Source of the DNA: JBBRHQ01 sp963725315
GTDB taxonomy: Bacteria; Actinomycetota; Thermoleophilia; Solirubrobacterales; 70-9
NCBI GenBank assembly: GCA_963725315.1
Contig: CAVRYA010000001.1
Coordinates: 62,001-126,000 of the forward strand
Length of the DNA stretch: 64,000 bases
Direction: 5' to 3'
The position numbers and the translations under genes were made by a program. The notes beneath the pieces are model-generated. The model saw nothing but the letters and a program-made list of their open reading frames with translations. It was not told the origin of the DNA and searched no databases. Shown here piece by piece: positions 43,953 to 53,330 of this stretch; position 1 is the stretch's first letter, and each line of letters begins with the position of its first letter.

Positions 43953-45128
43953 ATGGACTTCGAGCTCACCGACGAGCAGCGCCTGATCTCCGAGGCCGCG
44001 CGTGAGTTCTCCGACCGCGAGATCCTGCCCCGCGTGCGCGAGAACGACCGCGCCGGGCGCTTCGACATCGAGCTGGCCCGCAAGATCGGCGAGGTCGGCT
44101 ACCTCGGGGCCCCGGTTTCCGAGGAGTACGGCGGCCGCGGACTCGACTACATGGGCTACGGGCTGATCGTCGAGCAGATCGGCCGCGCCGACTCCGCCGC
44201 GCGCACCGTCGTCTCGGTGCAGACCTCGCTCGTCTGCGGCTCGATCGAGCGCTGGGGAAGTGAGGAGCAGAAGCGCAGCCTGCTGCCGCGGCTCTGCTCG
44301 GGCGAGGCCTTCGGCTGTTTCGGGCTGACCGAGCCCGACACGGGCTCGGACGCCGCAAACCTGCGCACCAGGGCGAAGAAGACCGACGGCGGCTGGTCGA
44401 TCAGCGGCCAGAAGATGTGGATCTCGCTCGGCAACTTCGCCGAGACCGCGCTGATCTTCGCCCAGACCGACCCGGACAAGAAGCACCGGGGCCTGGCCTG
44501 CTTTCTCGTCCCCACCGACAGCGACGGCTTCAGCACCCAGGAGATCCACGGCAAGCTGGGGCTGCGCGCCTCCGACACCGCCTCGCTCGCCCTCGACGAG
44601 GTCGAGGTCGGCGACGATGCGCTGCTGGGCGAGGTCGGCGACGGGTTCAAGGTGGCGATGAGCGCCCTCGACGCCGGGCGCTACAGCGTCGCCGCCGGCT
44701 GCGTCGGGATCTGCGACGGCTGCGTCGACGCCTCGGTCGCCTACTCGACTGAGCGCAAGCAGTTTGGCGTTCCCCTGGCCCGCTTCCAGCTCGTCCAGGA
44801 GATGATCGCCGAGATGATCGTCAAGCGGGACGCCGCCCGGATGCTCGTCTGGCGCGCCGGCGACCTCAAGGACCGCGGGCTGCCGAACACCACCGAGACC
44901 TCGGTGGCCAAGTACTACGCGACCGAGTCGGCGGTCGAGTGCGCCAACCTGGCGATCCAGGTGCACGGCGGCTCCGGCTACGTCGACGACTACCCGGTCG
45001 AGCGATACCTGCGCGACGCCCGGGTGACGACCCTCTACGAGGGGACCTCGCAGATCCAGAAGCTGATCATCGGCCGGGCGGCGACGGGGATCAACGCGAT
45101 GCTTCCGCTGGTCGAAGGGGCGGACTAG
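43953..45128 (+). CDS. Acyl-CoA dehydrogenase
   Basis: 391 residues. MDFELTDEQRLISEAAREFS, CFGLTEPDTGSDAANLRTRA (FAD/substrate loop), KMWISLG, and YEGTSQIQKLIIGRAATG; the last includes the usual catalytic Glu (YEGT). TAGCCT lies 8 nt before the ATG. First gene of a beta-oxidation run with the next two, spaced by a few nt. Chain-length preference unknown. Confidence 0.96.
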   Translation: MDFELTDEQRLISEAAREFSDREILPRVRENDRAGRFDIELARKIGEVGYLGAPVSEEYGGRGLDYMGYGLIVEQIGRADSAARTVVSVQTSLVCGSIERWGSEEQKRSLLPRLCSGEAFGCFGLTEPDTGSDAANLRTRAKKTDGGWSISGQKMWISLGNFAETALIFAQTDPDKKHRGLACFLVPTDSDGFSTQEIHGKLGLRASDTASLALDEVEVGDDALLGEVGDGFKVAMSALDAGRYSVAAGCVGICDGCVDASVAYSTERKQFGVPLARFQLVQEMIAEMIVKRDAARMLVWRAGDLKDRGLPNTTETSVAKYYATESAVECANLAIQVHGGSGYVDDYPVERYLRDARVTTLYEGTSQIQKLIIGRAATGINAMLPLVEGAD

Positions 45129-45130
45129 CC

Positions 45131-45901
45131 GTCGCCAACTTCGTCGAGACGACGATCGACGGGCACGTCGCTCTGCTGCGGCTGAACCGGCCCGAGTCCC
45201 GCAACGCGCTATCGCCGGAGATGATGGAGGAGATCGCCGGGGCGCTGGAGCGGCTCGACCCGGATCCCGAGATTCGCTGCGTGCTGATCGCCGGCAGCGA
45301 TGAGGTCTTCGCCGCCGGCGCCGACATCAAGGCGATGAGCGAGCGCACCTTTCCCGAGGCCCTCTACCACCCGGCGGCGGCCTTCTGGAAGCGGCTCGGA
45401 GCGGTAAAGACGCCGATGATCGCCGCCGTCTCGGGCTGGGCCCTGGGCGGCGGCTGCGAGCTGGCACTGGCCTGCGACATGATCGTCGCCTCGGAGACCG
45501 CCGAGTTCGGGCAGCCGGAGATAACTCTCGGGATCATCCCCGGAGGCGGCGGCACCCAGCGCCTGGCGCGGGCGCTTGGCAAGCAGCGGGCGATGGAGCT
45601 GATCCTCACCGGGCGGCGCTTCGACGCACTCGAGGCCGAGCAGCTGGGGCTCGTCAACCGGGTGACCAAGAAGAAGGACTGGCTCGACGCGGCGATGGAG
45701 TTGGCGCAGACGGTCGCCCGCCGCCCGCCGCTGGCGGCGCGGCTCGCGAAGCAGGCCGTGATCGCCGCCGAGGAGGGCACCCTCTCGGCGGGGCTGGAGA
45801 CCGAGCGCCGCCTCTATGAGCTGGCGATGGCGACCGAGGACCGGGTCGAGGGCATGCAGGCCTTCACCGAGAAGCGCCGGCCCGAGTTCCGCGGCCGGTA
45901 G
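45131..45901 (+). CDS. Enoyl-CoA hydratase/isomerase family protein (start codon unclear)
   Basis: About 256 residues. LLRLNRPESRNALSPEMMEE, FAAGADIKAMSE (oxyanion hole), VSGWALGGGCELALACDMIV and FGQPEITLGIIPGGGGTQRL are the crotonase motifs with both catalytic glutamates. No ATG, GTG or TTG lies at the expected start; homology begins at VANFVETTIDGHV where codon 45131 is GTC, 2 nt after the dehydrogenase stop. A base error (GTC for GTG) is the easiest explanation. Confidence 0.92.
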   Translation, partial: VANFVETTIDGHVALLRLNRPESRNALSPEMMEEIAGALERLDPDPEIRCVLIAGSDEVFAAGADIKAMSERTFPEALYHPAAAFWKRLGAVKTPMIAAVSGWALGGGCELALACDMIVASETAEFGQPEITLGIIPGGGGTQRLARALGKQRAMELILTGRRFDALEAEQLGLVNRVTKKKDWLDAAMELAQTVARRPPLAARLAKQAVIAAEEGTLSAGLETERRLYELAMATEDRVEGMQAFTEKRRPEFRGR

Positions 45902-45909
45902 GGCTGCGA

Positions 45910-47328
45910 ATGGTGGAGCGGATCGGGGTCGTCGGGGCGGGGACCATGGGCGCCGGGATCGCCCAGCTCGCCTGCCTCGGCGGCTACCAGACACGCCTCC
46001 ACGACCCCGACTCGGAAGCGCTGGACTCGGGCCCGGCCCGTCTGCGCTCGGCGCTGGAGAAGGGGACGGAGAGGGGCCGCTGGAGCGCCGCTGAGGCCGA
46101 GGCTGCCGCGGAACGCCTCGAGCCGGTCCCCGAGCCGGCGGGCCTCGCCGGGTGCGAGCTGGTGATCGAGGCGGCCCCGGAGGAGGTGTCCCTGAAGCGC
46201 GAGCTGTTCGCGCGGCTCGCGGAGATCTGCGGCCCAGAGACCATCCTCGCCACCAACACCTCATCGCTCTCGGTGACCGAGATCGCCGCCGGGGTGCCCG
46301 GGCCCAAGCGAGTGGTCGGCATGCACTTCTTCAACCCCCCGGCGCTGATGCGGCTGGTCGAGGTGATCGCCGGCGAGGAGTCCGCGGAGGAGGCGCTCGA
46401 GCAGACGGCCGAGGTCGCCCGGCGGATGGGCCGCACCCCGGTGCGGGCGGCCGATCAGATCGGCTTCATCGGCAACCGCTGCGCCCGGCCCTACTCGCTC
46501 GAGGGTCTGAGGCTGCTCGGTGCCCGGGTCGCCGGCCACGAGCAGATCGACCGCATCTGCCGCCTCGGGGGCGGATTCCGGATGGGCCCGTTCGAGCTCA
46601 CCGACCTGGTCGGGATCGACGTCAACCTCGACGTCGCCACCTCCTTCTGGGAGCAGAGCTTCCACGAGCCGCGCTGGCAGCCGCACCCGATCCAGACGCG
46701 GATGGTCGCCTCGGGCCGGCTCGGCCGTAAGGCCGGGCGCGGCTACTACGACTATTCCGCCCCTACCCACCGTCCCGAGGACCCGCCACGGCCCGAGGCG
46801 GCGGAGAGCGCCGGCCCCAACCCCGACGCCGAGACGATCGAGGGCTCCGGCTTCCGGGCGCTGCGCCTCGAGCGCGGCAGCCTCAACGCCCTCGCGCCGG
46901 GCGCCGACGCCGTCGGCTTCCTGGCGCTCCCCGAGCTCGACTCGGCGATCCTGGTCGAGCTGACCTGCGGCGAGGCGACCAGCGGGCAATGCGCCGAGGC
47001 GGCCGAGGCCTTCTTCACCTCGCTCGGCAAGCACGTCGAGTGGGTCGGCGACGCCCCGGGCCTCGTCCTCGGCCGGATCGTCTCCCAGCTGGTCAACGAA
47101 GCGCACTTCGCGCTCGGGGCCGGGGTCGCCGACGCCGCGGACATCGACACCGCGATGCGGCTCGGATTCAACTACCCGCGCGGCCCCTTCGAGTGGTGCG
47201 AGGCGATCGGCGCCCCGCGGGTGCTGGCGATCCTCGACGCCCTGCACGCCGAGCTGGGCGAGGAGCGCTACCGGGCCGCGCCGGCGCTGCGCAGGGCGGC
47301 CGCATCGCCCGGGCGGGCGGCGGCATAG
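45910..47328 (+). CDS. 3-hydroxyacyl-CoA dehydrogenase
   Basis: 472 residues. GVVGAGTMGAGIAQLACLGG is the NAD-binding start, LATNTSSLSVTEIAAGV and GMHFFNPPALMRLVEVI contain the catalytic His-Glu pair region, and RAADQIGFIGNRCARPYSLE starts the first C-terminal domain. From about residue 375 a second HCDH C-domain follows (LGFNYPRGPFEWCEAIGAPR), the PaaH-like architecture. Eight nt after the hydratase stop. Confidence 0.96.
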   Translation: MVERIGVVGAGTMGAGIAQLACLGGYQTRLHDPDSEALDSGPARLRSALEKGTERGRWSAAEAEAAAERLEPVPEPAGLAGCELVIEAAPEEVSLKRELFARLAEICGPETILATNTSSLSVTEIAAGVPGPKRVVGMHFFNPPALMRLVEVIAGEESAEEALEQTAEVARRMGRTPVRAADQIGFIGNRCARPYSLEGLRLLGARVAGHEQIDRICRLGGGFRMGPFELTDLVGIDVNLDVATSFWEQSFHEPRWQPHPIQTRMVASGRLGRKAGRGYYDYSAPTHRPEDPPRPEAAESAGPNPDAETIEGSGFRALRLERGSLNALAPGADAVGFLALPELDSAILVELTCGEATSGQCAEAAEAFFTSLGKHVEWVGDAPGLVLGRIVSQLVNEAHFALGAGVADAADIDTAMRLGFNYPRGPFEWCEAIGAPRVLAILDALHAELGEERYRAAPALRRAAASPGRAAA

Positions 47329-47360
47329 GGTGGGTTGGAAACGACCAAAGGAAGGTTCCG

Positions 47361-47819
47361 ATGCATGGCTCGTCCCGGAGGCGCATCTCACCGTCGTTCG
47401 TCATCGCCCTGATCGCGTTATTCGTCGCAGTCGCGGGGGGCAGTGCCGTGGCGCTGGGGGGAAATGGCGCGGCACGCAGGCCGGCCGGCGCACTGATCGC
47501 CTACGCGCAGGTCGAGGACCAGGGCAACGTCGTCGCCCGCAGATCGAAGCGCGTCAGCTCGCGCAATGTCCGTCTCGAGAACTTCAACGCCTTCTGCTTC
47601 CGCGGCCTGGGATTCAGGTTCAAGCACGTCGAGGTCTCCCCCGAGTACGACAAGGGTGACAACCGGATCGACGTCGGCGCCCAGGTCGGGGTCGGCGGCG
47701 GCGAGAACACCGGGGACTGTGGCCCACCTGCACAACTCGCGGTGATCACGACCTCCAGCGCCCCGGGCGGAGTCACCGAGAACGACCCGGAAGGCTTCTA
47801 CATCGCCTTCTTTCGCTGA
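47361..47819 (+). CDS. Secreted or membrane-anchored protein of unknown function
   Basis: 152 residues from ATG 47361 after AAAGGAAGG. MHGSSRRRISPSFVIALIAL FVAVAGGSAVAL is a basic start plus one hydrophobic segment seen in many Thermoleophilia exported proteins. The rest is beta-rich with two cysteines (AFCFRGLG, GDCGPPAQ) that may pair. No known family. Confidence 0.65.
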   Translation: MHGSSRRRISPSFVIALIALFVAVAGGSAVALGGNGAARRPAGALIAYAQVEDQGNVVARRSKRVSSRNVRLENFNAFCFRGLGFRFKHVEVSPEYDKGDNRIDVGAQVGVGGGENTGDCGPPAQLAVITTSSAPGGVTENDPEGFYIAFFR

Positions 47820-47829
47820 TTCGACCTGA

Positions 47830-48975
47830 CTAGCCCGGAACGCCCGCCGATTTCGGCCGCTCGAGCTGCCCGTAGCTCATGCCACCGTAGAAGAACGCCG
47901 GCAGCACCGGCCACTGGCGCTTCCAGTTCGCCATCTCCGAGGAGGGAAGGACGTTGAGGAACCGGGGGTCGCGGGGGTTGGGGTCTGCGAGGGCCTTCTC
48001 CTTGACCATCGAGTCGTACTGATCGATCGAGTCCTCGAGGGTGTTGGAATTGAGGATCACCTCGCGGCCGAAGAACTCCGCGGTGCGGCGCACGCCCGGG
48101 ATCTTCGAGAGGTGCGGGTGCCAGGAGTCGGCGCTGACCCCGTTCTCGGAGCTGACCCAGACGCCGTCCTCGGTGTTGACGCAGAGGGAGTGGTTGCCAT
48201 CGGTGTGGCCCGGGGTCCAGACCAGGGCGACGCCCTTGCCGAGCTCGACGTCGCCGTCGAGCAGCACGACCCTGTCCTCGTCGACGCCGGCGATCCCCTC
48301 CTCGACGTACCAGGCCCACTGCATCGGGTGGATCGAGGAGAAGGTGTCCCACTCGCGCCGCTGGGCCAGCAGCTTCGCGTTGGGGAACAGCGGGGCGGCG
48401 GCCTCCGGGTGGCCGGGCGGCGGCTCGCTGGAGCCGAGGATGAAGCGGACGTCCTGGACGTGGAGGTGGTCGAAGCTGACGAAGTCGACGTCCTCTGGGC
48501 GCAGCCCGGCCTCGGCCAGGGCGCTCGGCACGGTGTTCCAGATCGTCGACAGCACCTTGTAGGTGAGGAAGTCGCCGGCGTTGCCCGGCAGCCGCTCCAT
48601 GCGTTCGATCATCTGCTGGTAGAAGGGCGCCTCCTGCGGACCCTCGGTCACGGTCGGCTCATAGGCCAGGGTGCGCAGCTCGCCCTCGAAGTCCTCGTAC
48701 TGGACGACCTGGAGGCGGTTGATGATGTTGATGTAGGGGTTGGGGCCGATCGCGGCGCCGCCGAAGGCGAACTTCAGCGGGTACCCGGCGGAGGCGATGT
48801 CCACGGTGCGGATGCCGCGGACCCGGTTCTCGGGGACCGCGAAGCGCTCCCGGAAGACCGCCGCGGCCTCCCGGATCGCCGCCGGGCGGTCTCCCCTCGG
48901 CCAGGTCTCGTTCGCCTCCTCGAACTCGTTGAAGGGTCTCAGCCCGACCTTCTCGGGGCTCTCGATCGCGGCCAT
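47830..48975 (-). CDS. Metallo-beta-lactamase-fold hydrolase
   Basis: 381 residues after GGAGGA. DFVSFDHLHVQDVRFILGSS holds a DHxHxxD variant of the HxHxDH zinc motif; LVWTPGHTDGNHSLCVNTED holds the next His; VWVSSENGVSADSWHPHLSK the later acidic/His region. The first 150 residues are a family-specific extension (AGYPLKFAFGGAAIGPNPYI). Substrate unknown; the fold allows lactonase, phosphodiesterase or thioesterase activity. Confidence 0.85.
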   Translation of the reverse strand: MAAIESPEKVGLRPFNEFEEANETWPRGDRPAAIREAAAVFRERFAVPENRVRGIRTVDIASAGYPLKFAFGGAAIGPNPYINIINRLQVVQYEDFEGELRTLAYEPTVTEGPQEAPFYQQMIERMERLPGNAGDFLTYKVLSTIWNTVPSALAEAGLRPEDVDFVSFDHLHVQDVRFILGSSEPPPGHPEAAAPLFPNAKLLAQRREWDTFSSIHPMQWAWYVEEGIAGVDEDRVVLLDGDVELGKGVALVWTPGHTDGNHSLCVNTEDGVWVSSENGVSADSWHPHLSKIPGVRRTAEFFGREVILNSNTLEDSIDQYDSMVKEKALADPNPRDPRFLNVLPSSEMANWKRQWPVLPAFFYGGMSYGQLERPKSAGVPG

Positions 48976-49043
48976 GTCAAATCCTCCATTGATCGCCGGC
49001 TTGCGGCGATCAACTCTACCCCGCGCCGCCCGCGCGCCCCGGC

Positions 49044-50051
49044 TCAGGCGTTAGGGGTCGGCGCGACCTCGGCCGGCTCGCCGCCCTTCATCCAGTGAGC
49101 CTCGGGCGAGGGCGGCGTGTCGCGCAGATACCACTCCGCGTCGAGCGCGCCCATGCAGCCGGTGCCGGCGGCGGTGACGGCCTGGCGGTAGGTGTGGTCG
49201 ACCAGGTCGCCGACCGCGAACACCCCGGCCAGGTCGGTGCGGGTCGAGCCGGGCTCGGTGACCACGTAGCCATCCTCATCGGTCCTCACGGCGCCGGCGA
49301 CGACCTCGGAGCGGGGGATGTGGCCGATCGCGACGAAGGCGCCGCCGGCCTCGATCTCCTCGGTCTCGCCGGTCTCGGCGTGGCGCAGCCGCACCCGCTC
49401 CAGCTTGCCGTCCTCCCCGGCGACGAACTCCTCGGGGACGAAGGGGGTCTTGAGGCTGATGTTGGGGCGCTCGACGGCGCGCTCGAACATGATCTTCGAG
49501 GCGCGGAACTCGTCGCGGCGGTGGACGATCGTCAGCTCGCTGGCGTACTTGGAGATGAAGATCGAGTCCTCCATCGCCGAGTCGCCGCCGCCGATAACGA
49601 CCACCTTCTGGTCCTTGAAGAAGGCGCCGTCGCAGACGCCGCAGGTGGAGACCCCGCGCCCGCCGAGCTCGAGCTCGCCCGGGATCCCCAGGCGCCGCGG
49701 CTCGGCTCCCATCGCCAGGATCACGGTGCGCGCCAGGTGCTCCTCGTCGCCGAGGAAGACGCGCTGGACGCCGCCGTCGGTGAGCTCGACCCGATCGACA
49801 TCGTCGGTGACGAAGCGGGTCCCGAAGCGCTCGGCCTGGGCGCGGAACTGGTTCATCATCTCCGGCCCCATAATCCCCTCGGGGTAGCCGGGGTAGTTCT
49901 CGACGTCGGTCGTGTTCTGGAGCTGCCCGCCCCACTGGAAGCCCTCGAAGACGAGCGGCTCGAGATTGGCGCGGGCGGTGTAGAGCGCGGCCGCGTAGCC
50001 GGCCGGCCCCCCGCCGATGATGATCACATTCTCGGTCTTCGGCTCTGCCAT
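49044..50051 (-). CDS. trxB: Thioredoxin reductase
   Basis: 335 residues. IIGGGPAGYAAALYTARANL binds FAD, STCGVCDGAFF is the redox pair (Cys137, Cys140), VIGGGDSAMEDSIFISKYAS binds NADPH, and GVFAVGDLVDHTYRQAVTAA is the C-terminal FAD motif. The ATG overlaps the stop of the upstream flippase-like gene (TGATG), so translation is coupled. It keeps thioredoxin reduced, which also serves MsrA. Confidence 0.96.
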   Translation of the reverse strand: MAEPKTENVIIIGGGPAGYAAALYTARANLEPLVFEGFQWGGQLQNTTDVENYPGYPEGIMGPEMMNQFRAQAERFGTRFVTDDVDRVELTDGGVQRVFLGDEEHLARTVILAMGAEPRRLGIPGELELGGRGVSTCGVCDGAFFKDQKVVVIGGGDSAMEDSIFISKYASELTIVHRRDEFRASKIMFERAVERPNISLKTPFVPEEFVAGEDGKLERVRLRHAETGETEEIEAGGAFVAIGHIPRSEVVAGAVRTDEDGYVVTEPGSTRTDLAGVFAVGDLVDHTYRQAVTAAGTGCMGALDAEWYLRDTPPSPEAHWMKGGEPAEVAPTPNA

Positions 50052-51298
50052 CAGGTCTCGCTCTCCGCTTTCAGCTCTTTCTGCGCTCTGCTTCTCAGTC
50101 TCTCGGCTCTCTCGGATGTTACTTCACTTTGTGAAGTATTGGCTTCGGCGCGGGGCGAGGCCGGCATCGCCGCTTCGTCGGTCTCGGCCGGCCGGCCCTC
50201 CTGCTCCCAGCGGGCGACGGTGCGGCGAAGCTGGAAGAAGGCGATCAGGCCCGGCGGGATCGGCAGCCAGAAGGCGATCACCCGGTAGGTGAGCACCGCG
50301 GCGAAGACCTCGCCCTCGGGCACCCCGAAGAGCAGGAAGGCGCCGATCATCCCGGCGTCCACCGCGCCCACGCCCCCCGGCGCGAAGGGAATCAGGTTGG
50401 CGACCATGCCGAGGAAGAAGCCCTGGACGACGACCCCGACCGGGACGCTGACCCCGAAGGCCCGGAAACTGGCCCAGAGGATCGCGATGTTGGCCGCCCA
50501 GAAGCCGATCGCGCCGGCGACGGCGAGCCCGCCCCGGGAGGGATGACCGACCAGGTCGAAGGCTGTCCTCAGCCCATGCGACGCGGTCGCCGGGACCGTG
50601 GCCAGCCGCCGGGCCAGCCCGGCGCGCCGGTGGCCTTGGGCGAAGCGGGCGATGCGGCGCTCTATGTCGTGCGGGATCAGCGCGATCGCGATCGCCAGGA
50701 CGATCGCGATTGCCGCGATCGCCGCGGGCACGATCGTCACCTCGACCGAGTTCTCCCCGTTCAGCACGCCGGTGCGAAGCAGGACCCCGCAGACGATCAG
50801 CGCCAGCGGATACCAGATGTACTGAAGGGCGAGGAAGGCGACCATCCGGATCGCCGACTCGCGCCTCGGCATCCCTGCCTTGCGCAGGGCCCAGTAGGTG
50901 AGAGCGATGCCCCCGGCGCCGCCGGCGGAGAAGAAGCGGGTGGCCGCCAGGCCCGCCATGTTGATCTGGTAGGCCTCCCCCCAGGTGAGCGGCAGCACGT
51001 CGCCGCCGACGACGCCGCGAAACAGCGCCACGTACGTGGCGAAGGCCGCAACCTCGAAGGCGACGGCAACCGCGAGCCAGACCGGCTCGGCGTCGCCGAG
51101 CTTGCTGGTCGCCTCCCCCAGGCCGACCAGCTTGGGCAGGAGGACGTAGATCGCAACGATCAGCAGGGCGACGATGACCAGCGTCTGGATGACGCCGCGA
51201 CGGGTGAAGATCGGCAGCGCATAGCCGCCACCTCCGCCCGGCGGGGTCGCCTCCTTGCCGGTGTCGGAGACCGGCTCCTCCACAAAGGACTTGTCCAT
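50051..51298 (-). CDS. Lysylphosphatidylglycerol-synthase-TM-like (UPF0104) membrane protein
   Basis: 415 residues with about eight membrane helices. EAYQINMAGLAATRFFSAGG and NLIPFAPGGVGAVDAGMIGA are the family motifs; it is clearly paralogous to the gene at 26923. A charged cytosolic tail of about 50 residues (SERAERLRSRAQKELKAESE) is unique to this copy. Probable lipid transporter; overlaps trxB. Confidence 0.86.
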   Translation of the reverse strand: MDKSFVEEPVSDTGKEATPPGGGGGYALPIFTRRGVIQTLVIVALLIVAIYVLLPKLVGLGEATSKLGDAEPVWLAVAVAFEVAAFATYVALFRGVVGGDVLPLTWGEAYQINMAGLAATRFFSAGGAGGIALTYWALRKAGMPRRESAIRMVAFLALQYIWYPLALIVCGVLLRTGVLNGENSVEVTIVPAAIAAIAIVLAIAIALIPHDIERRIARFAQGHRRAGLARRLATVPATASHGLRTAFDLVGHPSRGGLAVAGAIGFWAANIAILWASFRAFGVSVPVGVVVQGFFLGMVANLIPFAPGGVGAVDAGMIGAFLLFGVPEGEVFAAVLTYRVIAFWLPIPPGLIAFFQLRRTVARWEQEGRPAETDEAAMPASPRAEANTSQSEVTSERAERLRSRAQKELKAESET

Positions 51299-51349
51299 AG
51301 GGGCCAGGACCTCCTCCTGGCGGCCATGCTACCCGTGCGCCCAGCCGGG

Positions 51350-52300
51350 CTAACCGGTCGCGATCCGCTCCAGGCGCCGCAGGATCGCGTTGACCCGATC
51401 GACCGCCGGCTCGGCGAGCGGCTCCCCGTGGCGCACCAGGGCGACCAGGGCGGCGCCGGCGATCAGGTCGGTGACGTAGTGCTCCCCCAGGTAGACGAGG
51501 GCGAAGCCGAGGCTGAGCGCGTAGGACCAGCCCAGGGCGCCCTCGCCGGGCCCGGCCTCGGAGAGCAGCAGCGCCGCCAGCAGCGAGGTGGCGAAGTGGA
51601 GCGAGGGCATCGCCGCCCAGGGATTGCCCCCGAGGGCACCGTACATCCGCTCCCAGGCCGGGCCCCAGGTCTCCCTCCCGACCTCGACCATGATCCGGCG
51701 AACCTCCTCGCCGTCGGTCTCGCCCTGCTCCGCCGCCCACCAGGGCGGGGCGGTGGGAACGAGGATGTAGGCGGCGCAACCGAGGTCGAAGACCGCGGCC
51801 ATCTGCCGGGCCGCCCGAGGAAAGCGGTCGCGGTGGCGCGCCAGGATCAGCAGCAGCGCCAGGTATGGCTCGAAGAACCACAGCCAGTGAACCCAGGAGA
51901 GCCCGCGGTCGAGCGCTCCCACCCCCGGACGCGCCGCCAGCGCCTCCTGGATCCGCGTGTTGGGGAGGCGGCCGCCGCCGAGCAGGCGATCGATCCGGAC
52001 CGGGTAGCGGATCCTCAGCCGCGCCCGCAGCGCCTGCGGGTCGTCGTAGGGGATCTCGTGGACAACGGTGAAGGCCCACATCTGCATCGCGAAGAGGGCG
52101 ACGTCGCGGCGCTTGGAGCGGGGCCGCAGCACCGCCAGGGCCAGCGGCCCGGAAACGCAGGCCGCGACCGTGACCGGCGCCGGGATCCGCAGGCGGCGGC
52201 GCAGCAGCGGCAACACGACGGCCGCGGCGACGCAGGCGCAGGCTCCGGCGCGCACCGTCGCGCGCAGCGCCGGGGAGGGCCGGGATCGCGAGCGGCGCAT
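51350..52300 (-). CDS. PAP2-superfamily (Aur1-like) membrane phosphatase/phosphotransferase
   Basis: 316 residues. WVHWLWFFEPYLALLLILAR, AMPSLHFATSLLAALLLSEA (PSLH motif) and LGEHYVTDLIAGAALVALVR (final catalytic His and Asp) match the PAP2_3 inositolphosphotransferase-like group; about six membrane helices. ATG 52300 is chosen because TATACT lies 10 nt upstream. Substrate likely a lipid phosphate. Confidence 0.82.
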   Translation of the reverse strand: MRRSRSRPSPALRATVRAGACACVAAAVVLPLLRRRLRIPAPVTVAACVSGPLALAVLRPRSKRRDVALFAMQMWAFTVVHEIPYDDPQALRARLRIRYPVRIDRLLGGGRLPNTRIQEALAARPGVGALDRGLSWVHWLWFFEPYLALLLILARHRDRFPRAARQMAAVFDLGCAAYILVPTAPPWWAAEQGETDGEEVRRIMVEVGRETWGPAWERMYGALGGNPWAAMPSLHFATSLLAALLLSEAGPGEGALGWSYALSLGFALVYLGEHYVTDLIAGAALVALVRHGEPLAEPAVDRVNAILRRLERIATG

Positions 52301-52310
52301 TGCGGCGGCG

Positions 52311-52320
52311 AGTATAGGCT
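52311..52320. promoter_or_regulatory. Divergent promoter with overlapping -10 elements
   Basis: AGTATAGGCT: the minus strand reads TATACT (52316-52311) 10 nt before ATG 52300, and the plus strand reads TAGGCT (52315-52320) 8 nt before ATG 52329. The two genes' -10 hexamers overlap by two bases in a 28-bp gap. Confidence 0.6.
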
Positions 52321-52328
52321 CGGACGCG

Positions 52329-53330
52329 ATGGTCGGCGCCGGAGCGATCGAGATCGAGGGAAAGCGTGTCGCGGTCACCGGGGCGGGGGGATTCATCGGC
52401 GGCGCGGTGACCGGGAGGCTGCGGGATGCCGGGGCCGAAGTGATCGGGATCGACGCCGCGCCCGACTCCGCCGGGCGGATCGAGGCCGCGGGGGCCGAGG
52501 CGCGGATCGCCGACGTCACCGACGCGGAGGCGAGCCGGGCCGCGCTGGAGGGCGCCGAGGCGGCGGTCCACACGGCGGCGATCGTCAGCGACGCCGGCTC
52601 GATGGCGGAGCACGTCCGGGTCAACGTCGGCGGAACCGCGACCCTGCTCGGCGCCGCCGCCGATGCCGGCCTCGAGCGTTGCCTTCACGTCAGCTCCGTC
52701 GTCGTCTACGGCTACGACGATCCCTCGACCCAGGACGAGAGCGCCCAGCTGCGCAACTGCGGCGTCCCCTACATCGACACCAAGAGCGCCTCCGACCGGC
52801 TGGCGCGGGGCCGCGGCGCGGTCGTGGTCCGCCCCGGGGACGTCTACGGGCCACGCTCGGTGCCCTGGGCGCTGCGCCCACTGGAGCTGGCCAAGGCGGG
52901 TCAGCTCGCGGTGCCCGCCGGCGGCGACGCCCTGATGCTCCCCGTCTACATCGACGACCTCGCCGATGCGATCGTCCTCGCGCTGCGGCAGGGCGAGCCG
53001 GGCGAGGCCTACACCGCCTGGAACGACGCCGAGCAGGTCACCTTCGAGGAGTTCTTCAACCGCTTCGCCGAGATCAGCGGCGGGCGCAGGGCGCGGCGGC
53101 TGCCGGCGCCGGCGCTCCGGGCCGTGGGCCGGGCGATGGAAGGAGTCGCTGCGCTGCGCGGGCAGCCACCCTCGATGACCCGCCACTCGGTCGTCCTGAT
53201 CGGACGCCGCGGCAGCGTCTCGGCAGCGAAGCTGCGAGCCCTCGGCTGGGAGCCCAGGGTCTCCTTCGAGGAGGGCATGCGGCGCACCGAGGCCTGGTTT
53301 CGCGCCGAGGGCCTGCTGCCGAGCCCCTAG
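52329..53330 (+). CDS. NAD-dependent epimerase/dehydratase-family protein
   Basis: 333 residues. VAVTGAGGFIGGAVTGRL is the cofactor loop (GxxGxxG), HVSSVVVYG with YIDTKSASDR gives the Ser and YxxxK catalytic residues, and VVVRPGDVYGPRS the family C-terminal turn. 3-beta-hydroxysteroid-dehydrogenase-like members look similar. Leaderless start. Convergent 4-bp overlap with the diiron gene. Confidence 0.9.
   Translation: MVGAGAIEIEGKRVAVTGAGGFIGGAVTGRLRDAGAEVIGIDAAPDSAGRIEAAGAEARIADVTDAEASRAALEGAEAAVHTAAIVSDAGSMAEHVRVNVGGTATLLGAAADAGLERCLHVSSVVVYGYDDPSTQDESAQLRNCGVPYIDTKSASDRLARGRGAVVVRPGDVYGPRSVPWALRPLELAKAGQLAVPAGGDALMLPVYIDDLADAIVLALRQGEPGEAYTAWNDAEQVTFEEFFNRFAEISGGRRARRLPAPALRAVGRAMEGVAALRGQPPSMTRHSVVLIGRRGSVSAAKLRALGWEPRVSFEEGMRRTEAWFRAEGLLPSP

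Noticed and set aside
50124..53186. A 1020-codon open frame on the minus strand
   Set aside because: It crosses the flippase-like and PAP2-like genes out of frame and is antisense to the epimerase; composition is Arg/Pro/Gly-rich and no family signature is seen.
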